Shown here one piece after another: positions 17,306 through 26,334 of a DNA stretch of 64,000 nucleotides. A program made the translations under genes and the position numbers. The DNA is taken from contig JARGNI010000021.1 of NCBI GenBank assembly GCA_029213195.1, positions 35,062-99,061 on the forward strand, given 5' to 3'. The notes under the pieces were generated by a model, which saw nothing but the letters and a program-made list of their open reading frames with translations, did not search any database and had not been told where the DNA came from. The stretch is from Verrucomicrobiales bacterium (GTDB lineage Bacteria > Verrucomicrobiota > Verrucomicrobiia > Verrucomicrobiales > DEV007). Every line of letters starts with the position of its first letter. Position 1 is the first letter of the stretch.

Positions 17306-18608
17306 GTCCCAAAACGTCCTCGGCGGAACGCTCGAGCGCCTCGACCATGGAGCGAACCTGCCCCTCCTCGATCGCCAGCGGTGGCATCAAGGTCAGGGTA
17401 TCCCGAACCGGTCGAGTCAAGAGCCCGTAGTGCCGAGCTCGCCGACAGACTCTCGCTCCACTCTCCGCCTTCCAATCGAGGCCGGCGCCCGTCCCGGCAT
17501 CAACCAGATCGATCCCAGCGATGAGCCCGACTCGGCGCAGCGCACCAAAGTGAGGGGAACGTTCCACGGCGGCTTCCAACTCCTCCGCAAAGACCTCGAT
17601 CACCGGCTGGATGCGCTCGAGGACTTCTTCCTCTTCGAAGACCTGCAGATTCCCGAGGGCCGCAGCACATCCGAGGGGATTGGCACAATAGCTATGCCCG
17701 TAGAAGAAGGTCTTGAGCTCCTCGTACTCGCCAAGAAAGGCCTCGTAGATACGGTCGTGGGTCAGGGTCGCCGCAAGAGGGAGATACCCTCCGGTCAGTC
17801 CCTTCGCGAGACAAAGAAAATCGGGGATGACCTCTTCGTGCTCGCAGGCGAACATCTTCCCGGTTCTTCCAAAGCCGGTCATGACTTCATCGAGAATCAG
17901 GAACGCGCCGACACGGTCGCACCATTCGCGAATTCTTCGGAGCATCCCGACAGGCCAGGTCCGCATCCCTGCCGCTCCCTGGATCAGGGGCTCGATGATG
18001 ACGGCATGAACCGCGTCGGAATCCTCATCGGGGATGGCCTCCAACTCCTCCACGGTATCAACCCGCTGGACGGGATAGCCATGACTCGCAAAACGGTCCT
18101 GGAAAACTCCGATCCCACCCAGGGAAGCCGCGCCCATCGTGTCGCCGTGATAGGCACCACCAAAGGCAACGAATCGAGTGCGCCGGGTCTCTTCCTTCAA
18201 TTGCCGATACTGGATCGACATCTTGCAGGCACACTCGATGGCCGTGGAGCCATCATCGGAAAAAAAGACTTTTGTCAGGGTGTTCTCGGGGAAGAGCCCG
18301 ACCAGTTTCTCGGCCAGGAGGATCGCTGGCTCATTGGAGAACCCCAGCGCGGAACAATGGGCGATCTGGTCCAGCTGCGAGCGAATCGCCGCATCGATCG
18401 TCGGATGACGGTGTCCGTGCACATTCGTCCAGATCGAGCTGTTTCCATCGAGATAGGAATGACCCTCCGAGTCGGTCAGCATCACTCCCTTCCCGGAAGA
18501 AATGATGAGCGGATCCTCCTCCGAGGCACACCAGTCCTTCATCTGGGTGAAAGGGTGCCAGAGATGATTCTTGTCCAGTTGACGGAGTTGTTGCGTATCG
18601 CGAGACAT
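17301..18608 (-). CDS. bioA: Adenosylmethionine-8-amino-7-oxononanoate aminotransferase
   Basis: BioA is the PLP enzyme that makes 7,8-diaminopelargonic acid from KAPA with S-adenosylmethionine as amino donor, the antepenultimate step of biotin synthesis. The 435-residue class III aminotransferase shows the BioA N-terminus (NHLWHPFTQM), FFSDDGSTAIECACKM, GAYHGDTMG, ILDEVMTGFGRTG (Asp240) and the PLP lysine in CLAKGLTGGYLPL (Lys269). The ATG at 18608 was chosen for the family N-terminus; the frame extends 51 codons further upstream without resemblance. No other bio genes are nearby. It is divergent from a lipoprotein gene. Confidence 0.94.
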   Translation of the reverse strand: MSRDTQQLRQLDKNHLWHPFTQMKDWCASEEDPLIISSGKGVMLTDSEGHSYLDGNSSIWTNVHGHRHPTIDAAIRSQLDQIAHCSALGFSNEPAILLAEKLVGLFPENTLTKVFFSDDGSTAIECACKMSIQYRQLKEETRRTRFVAFGGAYHGDTMGAASLGGIGVFQDRFASHGYPVQRVDTVEELEAIPDEDSDAVHAVIIEPLIQGAAGMRTWPVGMLRRIREWCDRVGAFLILDEVMTGFGRTGKMFACEHEEVIPDFLCLAKGLTGGYLPLAATLTHDRIYEAFLGEYEELKTFFYGHSYCANPLGCAAALGNLQVFEEEEVLERIQPVIEVFAEELEAAVERSPHFGALRRVGLIAGIDLVDAGTGAGLDWKAESGARVCRRARHYGLLTRPVRDTLTLMPPLAIEEGQVRSMVEALERSAEDVLGQ

Positions 18609-18835
18609 CGAGAGATCTGCGAGAAAGGTGGCGAGTCCTCGGGAAATTACAAGCCCTCCCCACCCCGCCAACTCACGAAGTCGGGTTTCGACGTCTCGCG
18701 GCCTCGATTCGAAAAGCTCGAATTTTCCTCGTGCAGGGGCTGCCATTTTTCTACCCTGCATCTTCCCATTCGACCTCCGCTCATCGTCGAAATCTCGACT
18801 TATTTTCGGCTTCCCTCTTCTTCTCTCCCTCCCGG

Positions 18836-19321
18836 ATGAAATCGCTATCTCTTCTCCCTCTGGTTTTCCTCGCCTTCTTTTCCGGCTGTTCTCAACCCGA
18901 ACCGGTTCAGGATCTCAGCGTTGTCAAAGACGAAACCCGATTCAACATCATCTCCCAGTGGCGATTCCACAGCCGGGTCCCGGTCGAATCCTACTTCACC
19001 AACCTGTATCTTTGCTGGCTCGACGAAAAGAAGCTGGTCGCGCGAGGCGGCGGAAAGCAACACCAGCTCCAGGAAGGCACCAAGATGGTCGCAGGCAACG
19101 GAGAGACGGCTGCGATCCCCTTCCGGGAGACGGATCACAACCGTGGCCGTCTCGCCTTTCTCGAAGTCATCGTCTTCACGCTCGAGGACGGAACGGTCGA
19201 GCAAAGGAGCTTTCTCTCCAACGTCATCGAGTCGCCCCGGAAAGAACGGCACATCATGCCCTCCCAGTCGGTCCTCGAAGAATTGAGCGCTCCCTTCGAT
19301 CCCACAGGGTCAGGTCTCTGA
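18836..19321 (+). CDS. Predicted lipoprotein of unknown function
   Basis: A 161-residue protein with a lipoprotein signal peptide: MKSLSLLPLVFLAFFSGC, where FSGC is the lipobox and Cys18 the lipidated residue. The mature part has a compact beta-rich look (FNIISQWRFHSRVPVESYF, LAFLEVIVFTLEDGT) with no family I recognise. The start at 18836 is fixed by the signal peptide. It lies between divergent bioA and the convergent HerA-like ATPase gene, so it is probably a single-gene transcript. I do not assign a function. Confidence 0.7.
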   Translation: MKSLSLLPLVFLAFFSGCSQPEPVQDLSVVKDETRFNIISQWRFHSRVPVESYFTNLYLCWLDEKKLVARGGGKQHQLQEGTKMVAGNGETAAIPFRETDHNRGRLAFLEVIVFTLEDGTVEQRSFLSNVIESPRKERHIMPSQSVLEELSAPFDPTGSGL

Positions 19322-19350
19322 CCCAACCCTGTTGAAAAAAGTCCGCCGTC

Positions 19351-21786
19351 CTACCACGCCGCGCCCAACTGTGGCTGGGGATTCACCCGGTAAGGCATCC
19401 AGACGATGCCGACGGCCTTGGCGGAGCAGTTCTTCTTGAGGGGAGAGAGGCTGATCGACTCGAGCTTCTCGAGCATGGGGTCCATCTCCTCTTTCAGTTT
19501 TTCGACTTCCTCCTCACACTCGCGCTCGAGCTCTTCGAGATCATCCTGGTAGTCGTCGACCTTCTCCTTGGCCCGCGCCACATCTCGACTTTCTTTCCAC
19601 GCCCGGGACGCTCCCGACATCGCGCTGCTACTCTTGCGAGAAATGGCGCGACCGAGCACGGCACTCAGGATCGTTCCCCCGATCTTCATCGCCGTGTCCA
19701 TCTTCGCCGTGCTCGCCTGCGCCTGCTGCTCGGCGACCTCATCCATCGCTCTCGCGATCCGGTCCTCGAGTGTCTTGATTTTCTTTTCGTAGGAGTCCTG
19801 GAGTTCATCCACTTTCTCATCGCGAAGTTCGTGAGCCGCGTGAACGAGACGCGCCCGAAAATCACCCTCGGTTTCCCCGAGGTTGGAATACATCCCGGTC
19901 ATGGGACTCTTGTAGACGGTGATCGTGTGATTCCCGTAGAGAAAGTCGACGAGGTCCTTCTTCAACTCGGTCCACTGCTTGCTCTCCAGCATCGATTGCG
20001 GGAGGTCGGAAAAAGTCGCCCCGGCGAGAGGCTCACGCCCGAGCTGAGTGACCTGCATTCCATTGGGCAGATCGAGAGTCTGGTTCCAATCCACCTCTCC
20101 ACTTTCCGAATCGATCTTGTTGATCATCGCAACCGACTCGACTCCGCTGATCCCCTTGCGACTGTCCTGGTAACGGGCCTCGCCCACTCGGATCACGGCC
20201 GGCACGTAGTTGATCTCATTGGCAGGAACCCCTGCGCCTACGGGAATGAAAAAGTCTTCGGCTCCCCGCGGCAATCGGGGGCGCATTGGCTGCGGTGCGG
20301 CGGGCTTGGGCGCCTCTGGTTCCGGTGTCGGTGCAGCGGCCTGTGCGGCCTCGACTTCGGCGCGCTTGGGATCCATGAGCTTCTTGATCTGACGCCGAGC
20401 GAGTGGGCCGGTGAGATAGCTCATGACCCAGCGGACATGGAAGACGACCGGTTCGTCCTCGTGCACATTGTTCAGGAGAAAGACCCGGCTACCGAGTCCG
20501 GCCAGCAGCTCCTCCATCGCCTGCCGGTCGAATCCGCCATCCTGGCTCGCCGCCGCGCCTTCGAGGCCATCGAGGACTCGCGCCTTGTCCCGCTCGGTCT
20601 GAAGCCGACCGAGAAACCAGGTTCCGATATTCGAAAGGGCCTTGTAGTCGAGATCGACCGGGTTCTGCGTCGCGAGGAGAACTCCCAGCCCAAAGGCCCG
20701 TGCCTGTTTCAGCATCGTCATCATCGGTTTCTTCGACGGAGGCATCGCCGTCGGCGGGAGAAACCCGTAGATCTCATCCATGTAGAGCATCGCCCGCAAA
20801 CTCGTCGTGCCGGACTGGGCCCGCATCCACCCCAGCATCTGGTTGAGGAGAAGAGAGACGAAGAACATCCGCTCGGAATCGCTGAGGTGAGCGATCGAGA
20901 AAATCGAGATCCTCGGTTTCCCCTCCGGGGTGTGCATCATTCGCTTGATGTTGAGCGGCTCTCCTTCGAGCCAGCTTGAGAACCCGGGAGAGGCGAGGAG
21001 GTTATTCATCTTCAGCGCCAGATCCATCCGATCCTTCTCGGGGCAGACCGTGTCGAGATCCATGACCCCGATCTTTTGAAATGGCGGCACCTGGATGTGT
21101 CGAATCAAGCTTTCCAAGGTGATCCCCTGGCCGGCTTTCCAGGAATGCGCAAAGATATTGGACAGGAGAATGTGCTCGGGATCCTGGATCGGATCGGCAT
21201 CCTGCCCCACCAGCGAAAGCAGGCTGGAAACCGTCGACTCGATTCGCTCGGCAAAGGCTTCCGCATCATCGATGACCTCGAACTCCGGCACATCGAGGGA
21301 GCTCAGGATGGAAACCGGCAGCCCGGCGCTCGATCCTGGTGTGTAGACCGCCATGTCGACCTTGTCGCGAAAGCTTTGGATCCTCTCCGGTCCTTCTCCC
21401 CAGCTCGCGAGACCGTTTTTCCACATCTCGGCGGTATTGGCGGCATGTTCATCTGGAGTGATCCCTTTCTTCTGGGCGTCGTCCTCATTGATCCAGGGAC
21501 GAAAATCCTCGGGTGCCAAATCGGGGAAGGTCAGGAGCAGGTTGGCAATGTCGCCCTTGGGATCGATCACGATCGCGGGGATGTTGTCCATCGCGGCCTC
21601 CTCGAGCATCGCGATGCAGAGACCAGTCTTTCCCGAACCCGTCATTCCGAGGACGACCCCATGGGTCACGAGGTCCTTGGAATCATAGAGAACCAGGTCC
21701 TCCTCGAGATCTTTCTCCTTGAGGTCGTATTCTCGGCCGAGATAAAATTTCCCGAGCTTTTCGTAGTCTTCCGTTTTGATTTCCAT
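19351..21786 (-). CDS. HerA/FtsK-like P-loop ATPase with Ala-Pro linker and C-terminal coiled coil
   Basis: An 811-residue ATPase of the HerA/DUF87 type. Walker A is GMTGSGKT (47-54), followed by AIVIDPKGDIANLLL and, much later, a Walker B-like AMLYMDEIYGFLPP and LATQNPVDLDYKALSN (sensor). After about residue 500 comes a low-complexity Ala-Pro-Glu linker, then a beta-rich domain, and a strongly charged coiled coil (about 660-790). Relatives are annotated only as 'ATP-binding protein' or 'helicase HerA-like'. HerA enzymes often pair with NurA, Sir2 or DUF4297 nucleases in repair or defence; no such partner is adjacent here, so a DNA-pumping role is only an inference. A small Tat protein gene lies nine bases upstream. 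Confidence 0.75.
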   Translation of the reverse strand: MEIKTEDYEKLGKFYLGREYDLKEKDLEEDLVLYDSKDLVTHGVVLGMTGSGKTGLCIAMLEEAAMDNIPAIVIDPKGDIANLLLTFPDLAPEDFRPWINEDDAQKKGITPDEHAANTAEMWKNGLASWGEGPERIQSFRDKVDMAVYTPGSSAGLPVSILSSLDVPEFEVIDDAEAFAERIESTVSSLLSLVGQDADPIQDPEHILLSNIFAHSWKAGQGITLESLIRHIQVPPFQKIGVMDLDTVCPEKDRMDLALKMNNLLASPGFSSWLEGEPLNIKRMMHTPEGKPRISIFSIAHLSDSERMFFVSLLLNQMLGWMRAQSGTTSLRAMLYMDEIYGFLPPTAMPPSKKPMMTMLKQARAFGLGVLLATQNPVDLDYKALSNIGTWFLGRLQTERDKARVLDGLEGAAASQDGGFDRQAMEELLAGLGSRVFLLNNVHEDEPVVFHVRWVMSYLTGPLARRQIKKLMDPKRAEVEAAQAAAPTPEPEAPKPAAPQPMRPRLPRGAEDFFIPVGAGVPANEINYVPAVIRVGEARYQDSRKGISGVESVAMINKIDSESGEVDWNQTLDLPNGMQVTQLGREPLAGATFSDLPQSMLESKQWTELKKDLVDFLYGNHTITVYKSPMTGMYSNLGETEGDFRARLVHAAHELRDEKVDELQDSYEKKIKTLEDRIARAMDEVAEQQAQASTAKMDTAMKIGGTILSAVLGRAISRKSSSAMSGASRAWKESRDVARAKEKVDDYQDDLEELERECEEEVEKLKEEMDPMLEKLESISLSPLKKNCSAKAVGIVWMPYRVNPQPQLGAAW

Positions 21787-21795
21787 AGTTCCTTG

Positions 21796-22284
21796 TCAGG
21801 GCAAAAGTTGATAACGAATCGATTCTCCGTGGACACTCTGGTAGGAGGGCTGTCCCTGCCACGCCCAGATCGTGAATCCGATTTTCTTCCCGGCTTTTCC
21901 GGCCGCTGCGAGATCCCGATTCGTAATCGTGATCGAGCCTCGCCCACTCCGTGCCTGTCCCAGGTTGATGCTCTTGACGACCTTGAGACCGGACCGAACC
22001 TCGATCCGGGTCACGAATCCTCTCTTGGCGTAGAAGGAGTAGGGAAGAGCCTGCCCCACGCGGAAGGATTTGCTCCCTCCCGAAGGACGGACAATTTGAA
22101 TCCGGGGCCGATAGAGATCTCGATACTGGGATCGACGGAGCGAGTTCAGGTCCCCTCGCCGGCGAAAGACGGACTGGGCTTCGCTCGCCTGAGGGGAGAG
22201 CGCAATCAGCCCGGCGAAAATACCGAAGCAGGTTCCGCCAGAAAGAAAGTTCCGCCGGGAAAAAGAGGGCTCTGAGGAAGTCAT
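21796..22284 (-). CDS. Tat-exported small protein of unknown function
   Basis: A 162-residue protein starting with a twin-arginine signal (SRRNFLSGGTCFGIFAGLIAL, read in two parts: SRRNFL and the hydrophobic core) with a likely cut after ASEA. The mature part is basic and beta-rich, with an IRP-x-GGSKSFRVGQALPYSF stretch, and looks like a single Ig-like or similar beta-sandwich. I recognise no family. The ATG at 22284 was chosen for the signal; the frame is open 30 codons further upstream. Nine bases separate it from the HerA-like ATPase gene downstream on the same strand, suggesting cotranscription. It is divergent from the sulfatase gene. Confidence 0.65.
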   Translation of the reverse strand: MTSSEPSFSRRNFLSGGTCFGIFAGLIALSPQASEAQSVFRRRGDLNSLRRSQYRDLYRPRIQIVRPSGGSKSFRVGQALPYSFYAKRGFVTRIEVRSGLKVVKSINLGQARSGRGSITITNRDLAAAGKAGKKIGFTIWAWQGQPSYQSVHGESIRYQLLP

Positions 22285-22381
22285 GAGGGGAGGAAGAAAA
22301 CCCGCGTTTGCGTGGCCATAGCAGTCTCGCTTCCGGGTGAGGCGCATGATAGTGATTTCTCGCCACAGTTTCAAACTCCTT

Positions 22382-23878
22382 ATGATTCGTTTTCCCTACT
22401 TTCTCGCCCTCGCTGCCGTCTTCACTTCGGCCATCCTCATGGCCTCCAAGGCTCCTGCTGCGGAGGATCGCCCCCCGAATGTCGTCATCATCTTCACCGA
22501 CGACCAGGGCTATGGAGATGTCGGCGTCTATGGAGCCGAAGGCTACGAGACTCCGAACCTCGACCGCATGGCCAAGGAAGGACGCATGTTCACCCAATGG
22601 TATGCCGCCCAGGCCGTCTGCTCCGCGTCGCGGACCGGTCTCCTCACTGGATGCTACCCGAACCGGCTCGGAATCCACGGGGCTCTCGGACCGGGGAGCC
22701 GTCACGGATTGAATCCCGAAGAGATGACGATGGCAGAGATGTTCAAGCAGAAGGACTACGCCACGGCGATCTTCGGAAAATGGCACCTCGGCGACCACGA
22801 GAAGTTCCTGCCTCTCAATCACGGATTCGATGAATACTTCGGGATCCCCTACTCCAACGATATGTGGCCCGAGCATCCCACGGCCAAGCATTTCCCACCG
22901 CTTCCCCTGATCGAAGGAAACGACTGGCTCCGGCACGCCGATCCACATGATCAAAAAATGATGACGACCTGGCTCACAACGAGAGCCGTGGATTTCATCA
23001 ACCGAAACCGCACTCGTCCTTTCTTCCTCTACGTGCCCCATCCCCAGCCGCACGTCCCGCTCTACGTCAGCGATCGATTTGCGGGAACAACCGAGAATGG
23101 GATCTATGGCGATGTCATCGCGGAGATCGACTGGTCGGTGGGAGAAATTCTCAATGCCATCACCACCAATGGTCTCGATGAGGACACGCTCGTGATTTTC
23201 ACGAGCGACAATGGCCCCTGGCTTTCCTACGGAACCCACGCCGGATCTTCGGGTCCCCTCCGCGAGGGAAAAGGCACGGCCTGGGAAGGTGGATTTCGTG
23301 AGCCGTGCCTGATGCGATGGCCCGGAAAAATTCCAGCAGGAACGGTCTGCGACACCCCAGTAATGAACATCGATCTTCTGCCGACGATGGCCAACCTGAT
23401 CGGTGCAGAGCTTCCCGATCGCCCCATCGATGGCCTTGATGTCTGGCCGGTTCTCGCAGGTGAGGAAGGCGCCGAGAATCCTCACGATGCCTATTGGATC
23501 TACTACAAGCAGAACGAACTCCACGCTGTGATCAAGGACGACTGGAAACTGGTCTTTCCCCACACCTACCGGACGCTCGAAGGTCGGGACGGAGGAACCG
23601 ACGGGCTTCCCGTCCGGTATACGAATCTGAAGTCTGGTCTCGAACTCTATGACCTGTCGAAAGACGTCGGGGAATCGAAGGCCGTCTTCGAGCAAAACCC
23701 CGAGATCGTCAAAGAACTCCAGGGGTATGCGGAGGCCGCTCGAAAGGAACTGGGGGACAAACTCACCGGAGCCACTGCCAGTGGCGCTCGAGAGCCGGGA
23801 CGTTTGACCGACGACGAAGCCAATGCGTTGGAGAAGAAGCACTGGCCGAACGGAAATCCCCGGAAAAAGAAAAAATAA
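22382..23878 (+). CDS. Exported type I sulfatase
   Basis: Type I sulfatases remove sulfate esters from polysaccharides or other molecules using a formylglycine made from an active-site cysteine. The 498-residue protein has a signal peptide (1-27), the metal-binding FTDDQGYGD (Asp40, Asp41), and the modification motif CSASR (Cys80), a C-x-A-x-R variant of the usual C-x-P-x-R. GKWHLG and TSDNGPWLSYG are also present. It ends with a Lys-rich tail. No formylglycine-generating enzyme is seen in this window, so it must be encoded elsewhere if Cys80 is converted. The ATG at 22382 gives the signal peptide. Marine polysaccharide degradation is a plausible but unproven role. Confidence 0.9.
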   Translation: MIRFPYFLALAAVFTSAILMASKAPAAEDRPPNVVIIFTDDQGYGDVGVYGAEGYETPNLDRMAKEGRMFTQWYAAQAVCSASRTGLLTGCYPNRLGIHGALGPGSRHGLNPEEMTMAEMFKQKDYATAIFGKWHLGDHEKFLPLNHGFDEYFGIPYSNDMWPEHPTAKHFPPLPLIEGNDWLRHADPHDQKMMTTWLTTRAVDFINRNRTRPFFLYVPHPQPHVPLYVSDRFAGTTENGIYGDVIAEIDWSVGEILNAITTNGLDEDTLVIFTSDNGPWLSYGTHAGSSGPLREGKGTAWEGGFREPCLMRWPGKIPAGTVCDTPVMNIDLLPTMANLIGAELPDRPIDGLDVWPVLAGEEGAENPHDAYWIYYKQNELHAVIKDDWKLVFPHTYRTLEGRDGGTDGLPVRYTNLKSGLELYDLSKDVGESKAVFEQNPEIVKELQGYAEAARKELGDKLTGATASGAREPGRLTDDEANALEKKHWPNGNPRKKKK

Positions 23879-23921
23879 CAGGGAGACCGTGGCATCTCTC
23901 CACATCTCGCTATAACAAGGC

Positions 23922-26279
23922 ATGCTCCCTTCCCTGCGTCCATCGACCCTGCCCCTCCTCGGGGTGTGCGGTCTCCTGGTCTCGGCGAAAGCGGAAGAAA
24001 GCTGGAAGCAGATCGTCGCGACCCACTGCCTCGAGTGTCACGACGCCGACAGCGAGAAAGGCGGGATCGATCTCGACTCCATCCTCGATGAAGACATCGC
24101 CTCCTCGGCTGGCACCTGGGAAAACGTGGTCCGCCAGATGCAGGCCCGCCAGATGCCTCCCATCGGGAAAGACCGCCCCAGTGCAGAGGAATACGACGCC
24201 ACCGTTGCCTCGCTGATTTCGACGCTGGATGCCATTTCTCCCCGCGATCCGGGTCGTACCGACACCTTGCGACGACTCACCCGCCACGAATATCGGAATG
24301 CCATCCGTGACCTCCTCGGCCTCGAGATCGAGATCGAGAATCTCCTCCCAGCCGACGAAGTCAGCCACGGCTTCGACAACATCACGGTAGGAGATCTCTC
24401 TCCCGCACTTCTCGAGAAATACATCGGTGCCGCCCAGAAAATCAGTCGGCTCGCGGTGGGGATTTCGCCTTCGGCACCGGATGGCCGGACCGTGCGACTC
24501 GCCCCCGACCTCACCCAGGAGGACCATGTCGAAGGATTGCCCCTCGGAACACGAGGTGGAGTCCTCCTCCGACACCATTTCCCTCGCAGCGGAGAATACG
24601 AGGTCCAAGTCCGGTTGACCCGCGATCGAAACGAGAAAATCGAGGGGCTCGGGGGAACGCACGAGATGGAGATCCTCCTCAACTCCGAGGTGCAGGAGAC
24701 GATCGTGCTCCGCCCTCCCAGGAACCAGGATCACTCGACCTACGATGCGAATCTCAGGACTCGCTTCCGCGTCGACGGCGGCACGCAGGAGCTTGGGGTC
24801 ACCTTTGTGAAGAAAATCGCTCCGGTCGAGGAAACGCTTCGTCAGCCCTACCTCTCCCATTTCAACGTCCATCGCCATCCTCGGCTTTCTCCCGCGATCT
24901 ACGAAGTCACCGTTCTCGGCCCTTTCACCGACGAGGGGATCGGGGAAACCGAGCCACGAAAACGGCTTCTCCAAGTTTCGCCGAAAGGGAAAAACCCAAG
25001 CATGGAAGAGGCGGAAACCGCAGCCCGGGAGAACCTCGCTCCTCTCATGCGGCGAGCCTATCGACGCTCGGTCGATGAGAACGATTTCGCCAGGGTGCTC
25101 CCTTTCTTCCGGGAAGCCTGGGAAGAATCCCAGTCTTTCGACCGTGGCATGGAGGCAGCGCTGAGTGCCATTCTCGTGAGCCGGGATTTTCTTTTTCGCA
25201 TCGAAACCGATCCCACCGGAATCACTCCCGGCGACACCTATCCACTCGACGATTTCTCCCTCGCTTCCCGGCTCGCCTTCTTTCTCTGGAGCAGCCTGCC
25301 CGATGAAGAACTCCTTGCACTTGCCGAGGCGGGGCAATTGAAAGACCCGAAGATTCTGCGCCAGCAGGCTCGGCGCATGCTCACCGACGAACGCTCTCAA
25401 TCTCTCGTCACCAACTTCGCCCACCAGTGGCTCTATCTCCGCAATCTCGAAGCGATCACCCCGGATGGAAGGCTCTACCCGGACTTCGACGACAATCTCC
25501 GCAAGGCGCTGCGACGCGAGACCGAGTTGCTTTTTGAAACGGTTCTTCGGGAAGATCGCAACGTGCTCGCCCTGCTTGAAAACGAGACCACTTTCCTCAA
25601 TGAACGTCTCGCGAAACACTATGGCATTCCTCATGTCTACGGGCCTCGCTTCCGACCTGTCGCCCTCTCCCCCGAGCACCAGCGAGGGGGACTGCTCCGC
25701 CAGGGCAGCATTCTCACCGTCACCTCCTATGCGACGCGGACGTCGCCTGTGATCCGCGGGGCCTGGATCCTCGAGAATCTCCTCGGCACGCCGCCTCCGC
25801 CCCCTCCTCCGAACGTGCCCGCGCTCGAGGACAATTCCGTTTCGGCCGATCTCCCGATCCGGGAACGCTTTGCCGCCCACCGGGAGAAGGCCGCCTGCGC
25901 CAGCTGTCACAACGTGATCGACCCCATCGGTTTCGCTCTCGAGAACTACGATGCCGTCGGCCGCTGGCAGGACGTCGTCGACGGCGAGCCCGTCGATGCC
26001 CGAGGCGGCTGGGCCGATGGACGAGAGTTTGTCGGCGTCGCAGGATTGGAGGATGCCATTCTCGAGAAACCTGAATTCTTTGTCCGCACCCTCGCCGAGA
26101 AACTCCTCACCTACGCCCTCGGTCGAGGGGTCGAACCCTCTGACGCACCTGCAATCCGTGAAGTCGTTCGCGAGGCCAGCACAGGGGAATACGAATTCTC
26201 GAAAATCATCACTGCGATCGTCACGAGTGATCCCTTCACCAAGAGGCGAGCTGCCGATCAGAGCACCGCTGCCCGCTGA
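23922..26279 (+). CDS. PSCyt3/PSD2-5 type c-cytochrome-like exported protein (DUF1587/1592/1588/1585)
   Basis: A 785-residue exported protein with a short signal peptide and the domain series PSCyt1-like haem region, PSD3 (DUF1587; RLTRHEYRNAIRDLLGLE), PSD5, PSD4 (DUF1592), PSCyt3 (DUF1588; RGGLLRQGSILTVTSYA) and PSD2 (DUF1585) at the end. Two CxxCH haem c motifs are visible: CLECH (36-40) and CASCH in AACASCHNVIDPIGFALE. A run of seven prolines precedes the C-terminal cytochrome part. The family is characteristic of Planctomycetes and Verrucomicrobia and has no proven biochemical role. It begins 43 bases after the sulfatase and is followed by DUF1552 and ankyrin genes. Confidence 0.9.
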   Translation: MLPSLRPSTLPLLGVCGLLVSAKAEESWKQIVATHCLECHDADSEKGGIDLDSILDEDIASSAGTWENVVRQMQARQMPPIGKDRPSAEEYDATVASLISTLDAISPRDPGRTDTLRRLTRHEYRNAIRDLLGLEIEIENLLPADEVSHGFDNITVGDLSPALLEKYIGAAQKISRLAVGISPSAPDGRTVRLAPDLTQEDHVEGLPLGTRGGVLLRHHFPRSGEYEVQVRLTRDRNEKIEGLGGTHEMEILLNSEVQETIVLRPPRNQDHSTYDANLRTRFRVDGGTQELGVTFVKKIAPVEETLRQPYLSHFNVHRHPRLSPAIYEVTVLGPFTDEGIGETEPRKRLLQVSPKGKNPSMEEAETAARENLAPLMRRAYRRSVDENDFARVLPFFREAWEESQSFDRGMEAALSAILVSRDFLFRIETDPTGITPGDTYPLDDFSLASRLAFFLWSSLPDEELLALAEAGQLKDPKILRQQARRMLTDERSQSLVTNFAHQWLYLRNLEAITPDGRLYPDFDDNLRKALRRETELLFETVLREDRNVLALLENETTFLNERLAKHYGIPHVYGPRFRPVALSPEHQRGGLLRQGSILTVTSYATRTSPVIRGAWILENLLGTPPPPPPPNVPALEDNSVSADLPIRERFAAHREKAACASCHNVIDPIGFALENYDAVGRWQDVVDGEPVDARGGWADGREFVGVAGLEDAILEKPEFFVRTLAEKLLTYALGRGVEPSDAPAIREVVREASTGEYEFSKIITAIVTSDPFTKRRAADQSTAAR

Positions 26280-26334
26280 CCCGTTCCCGAATTGACCCGC
26301 GTTTGAAATCCAGTATCCTCAAGCCCGAGAGCGC

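Noticed and set aside
21683..23923. A 746-codon minus-strand frame across the sulfatase gene
   Set aside because: Antisense shadow of the sulfatase, with no signal, start context or family pattern; it also runs through the Tat-protein gene on its own strand in another frame.
23910..25910. A 666-codon minus-strand frame opposite the PSD cytochrome gene
   Set aside because: The plus-strand gene has haem motifs and five family domains; the antisense product is Arg/Glu-rich without domains.
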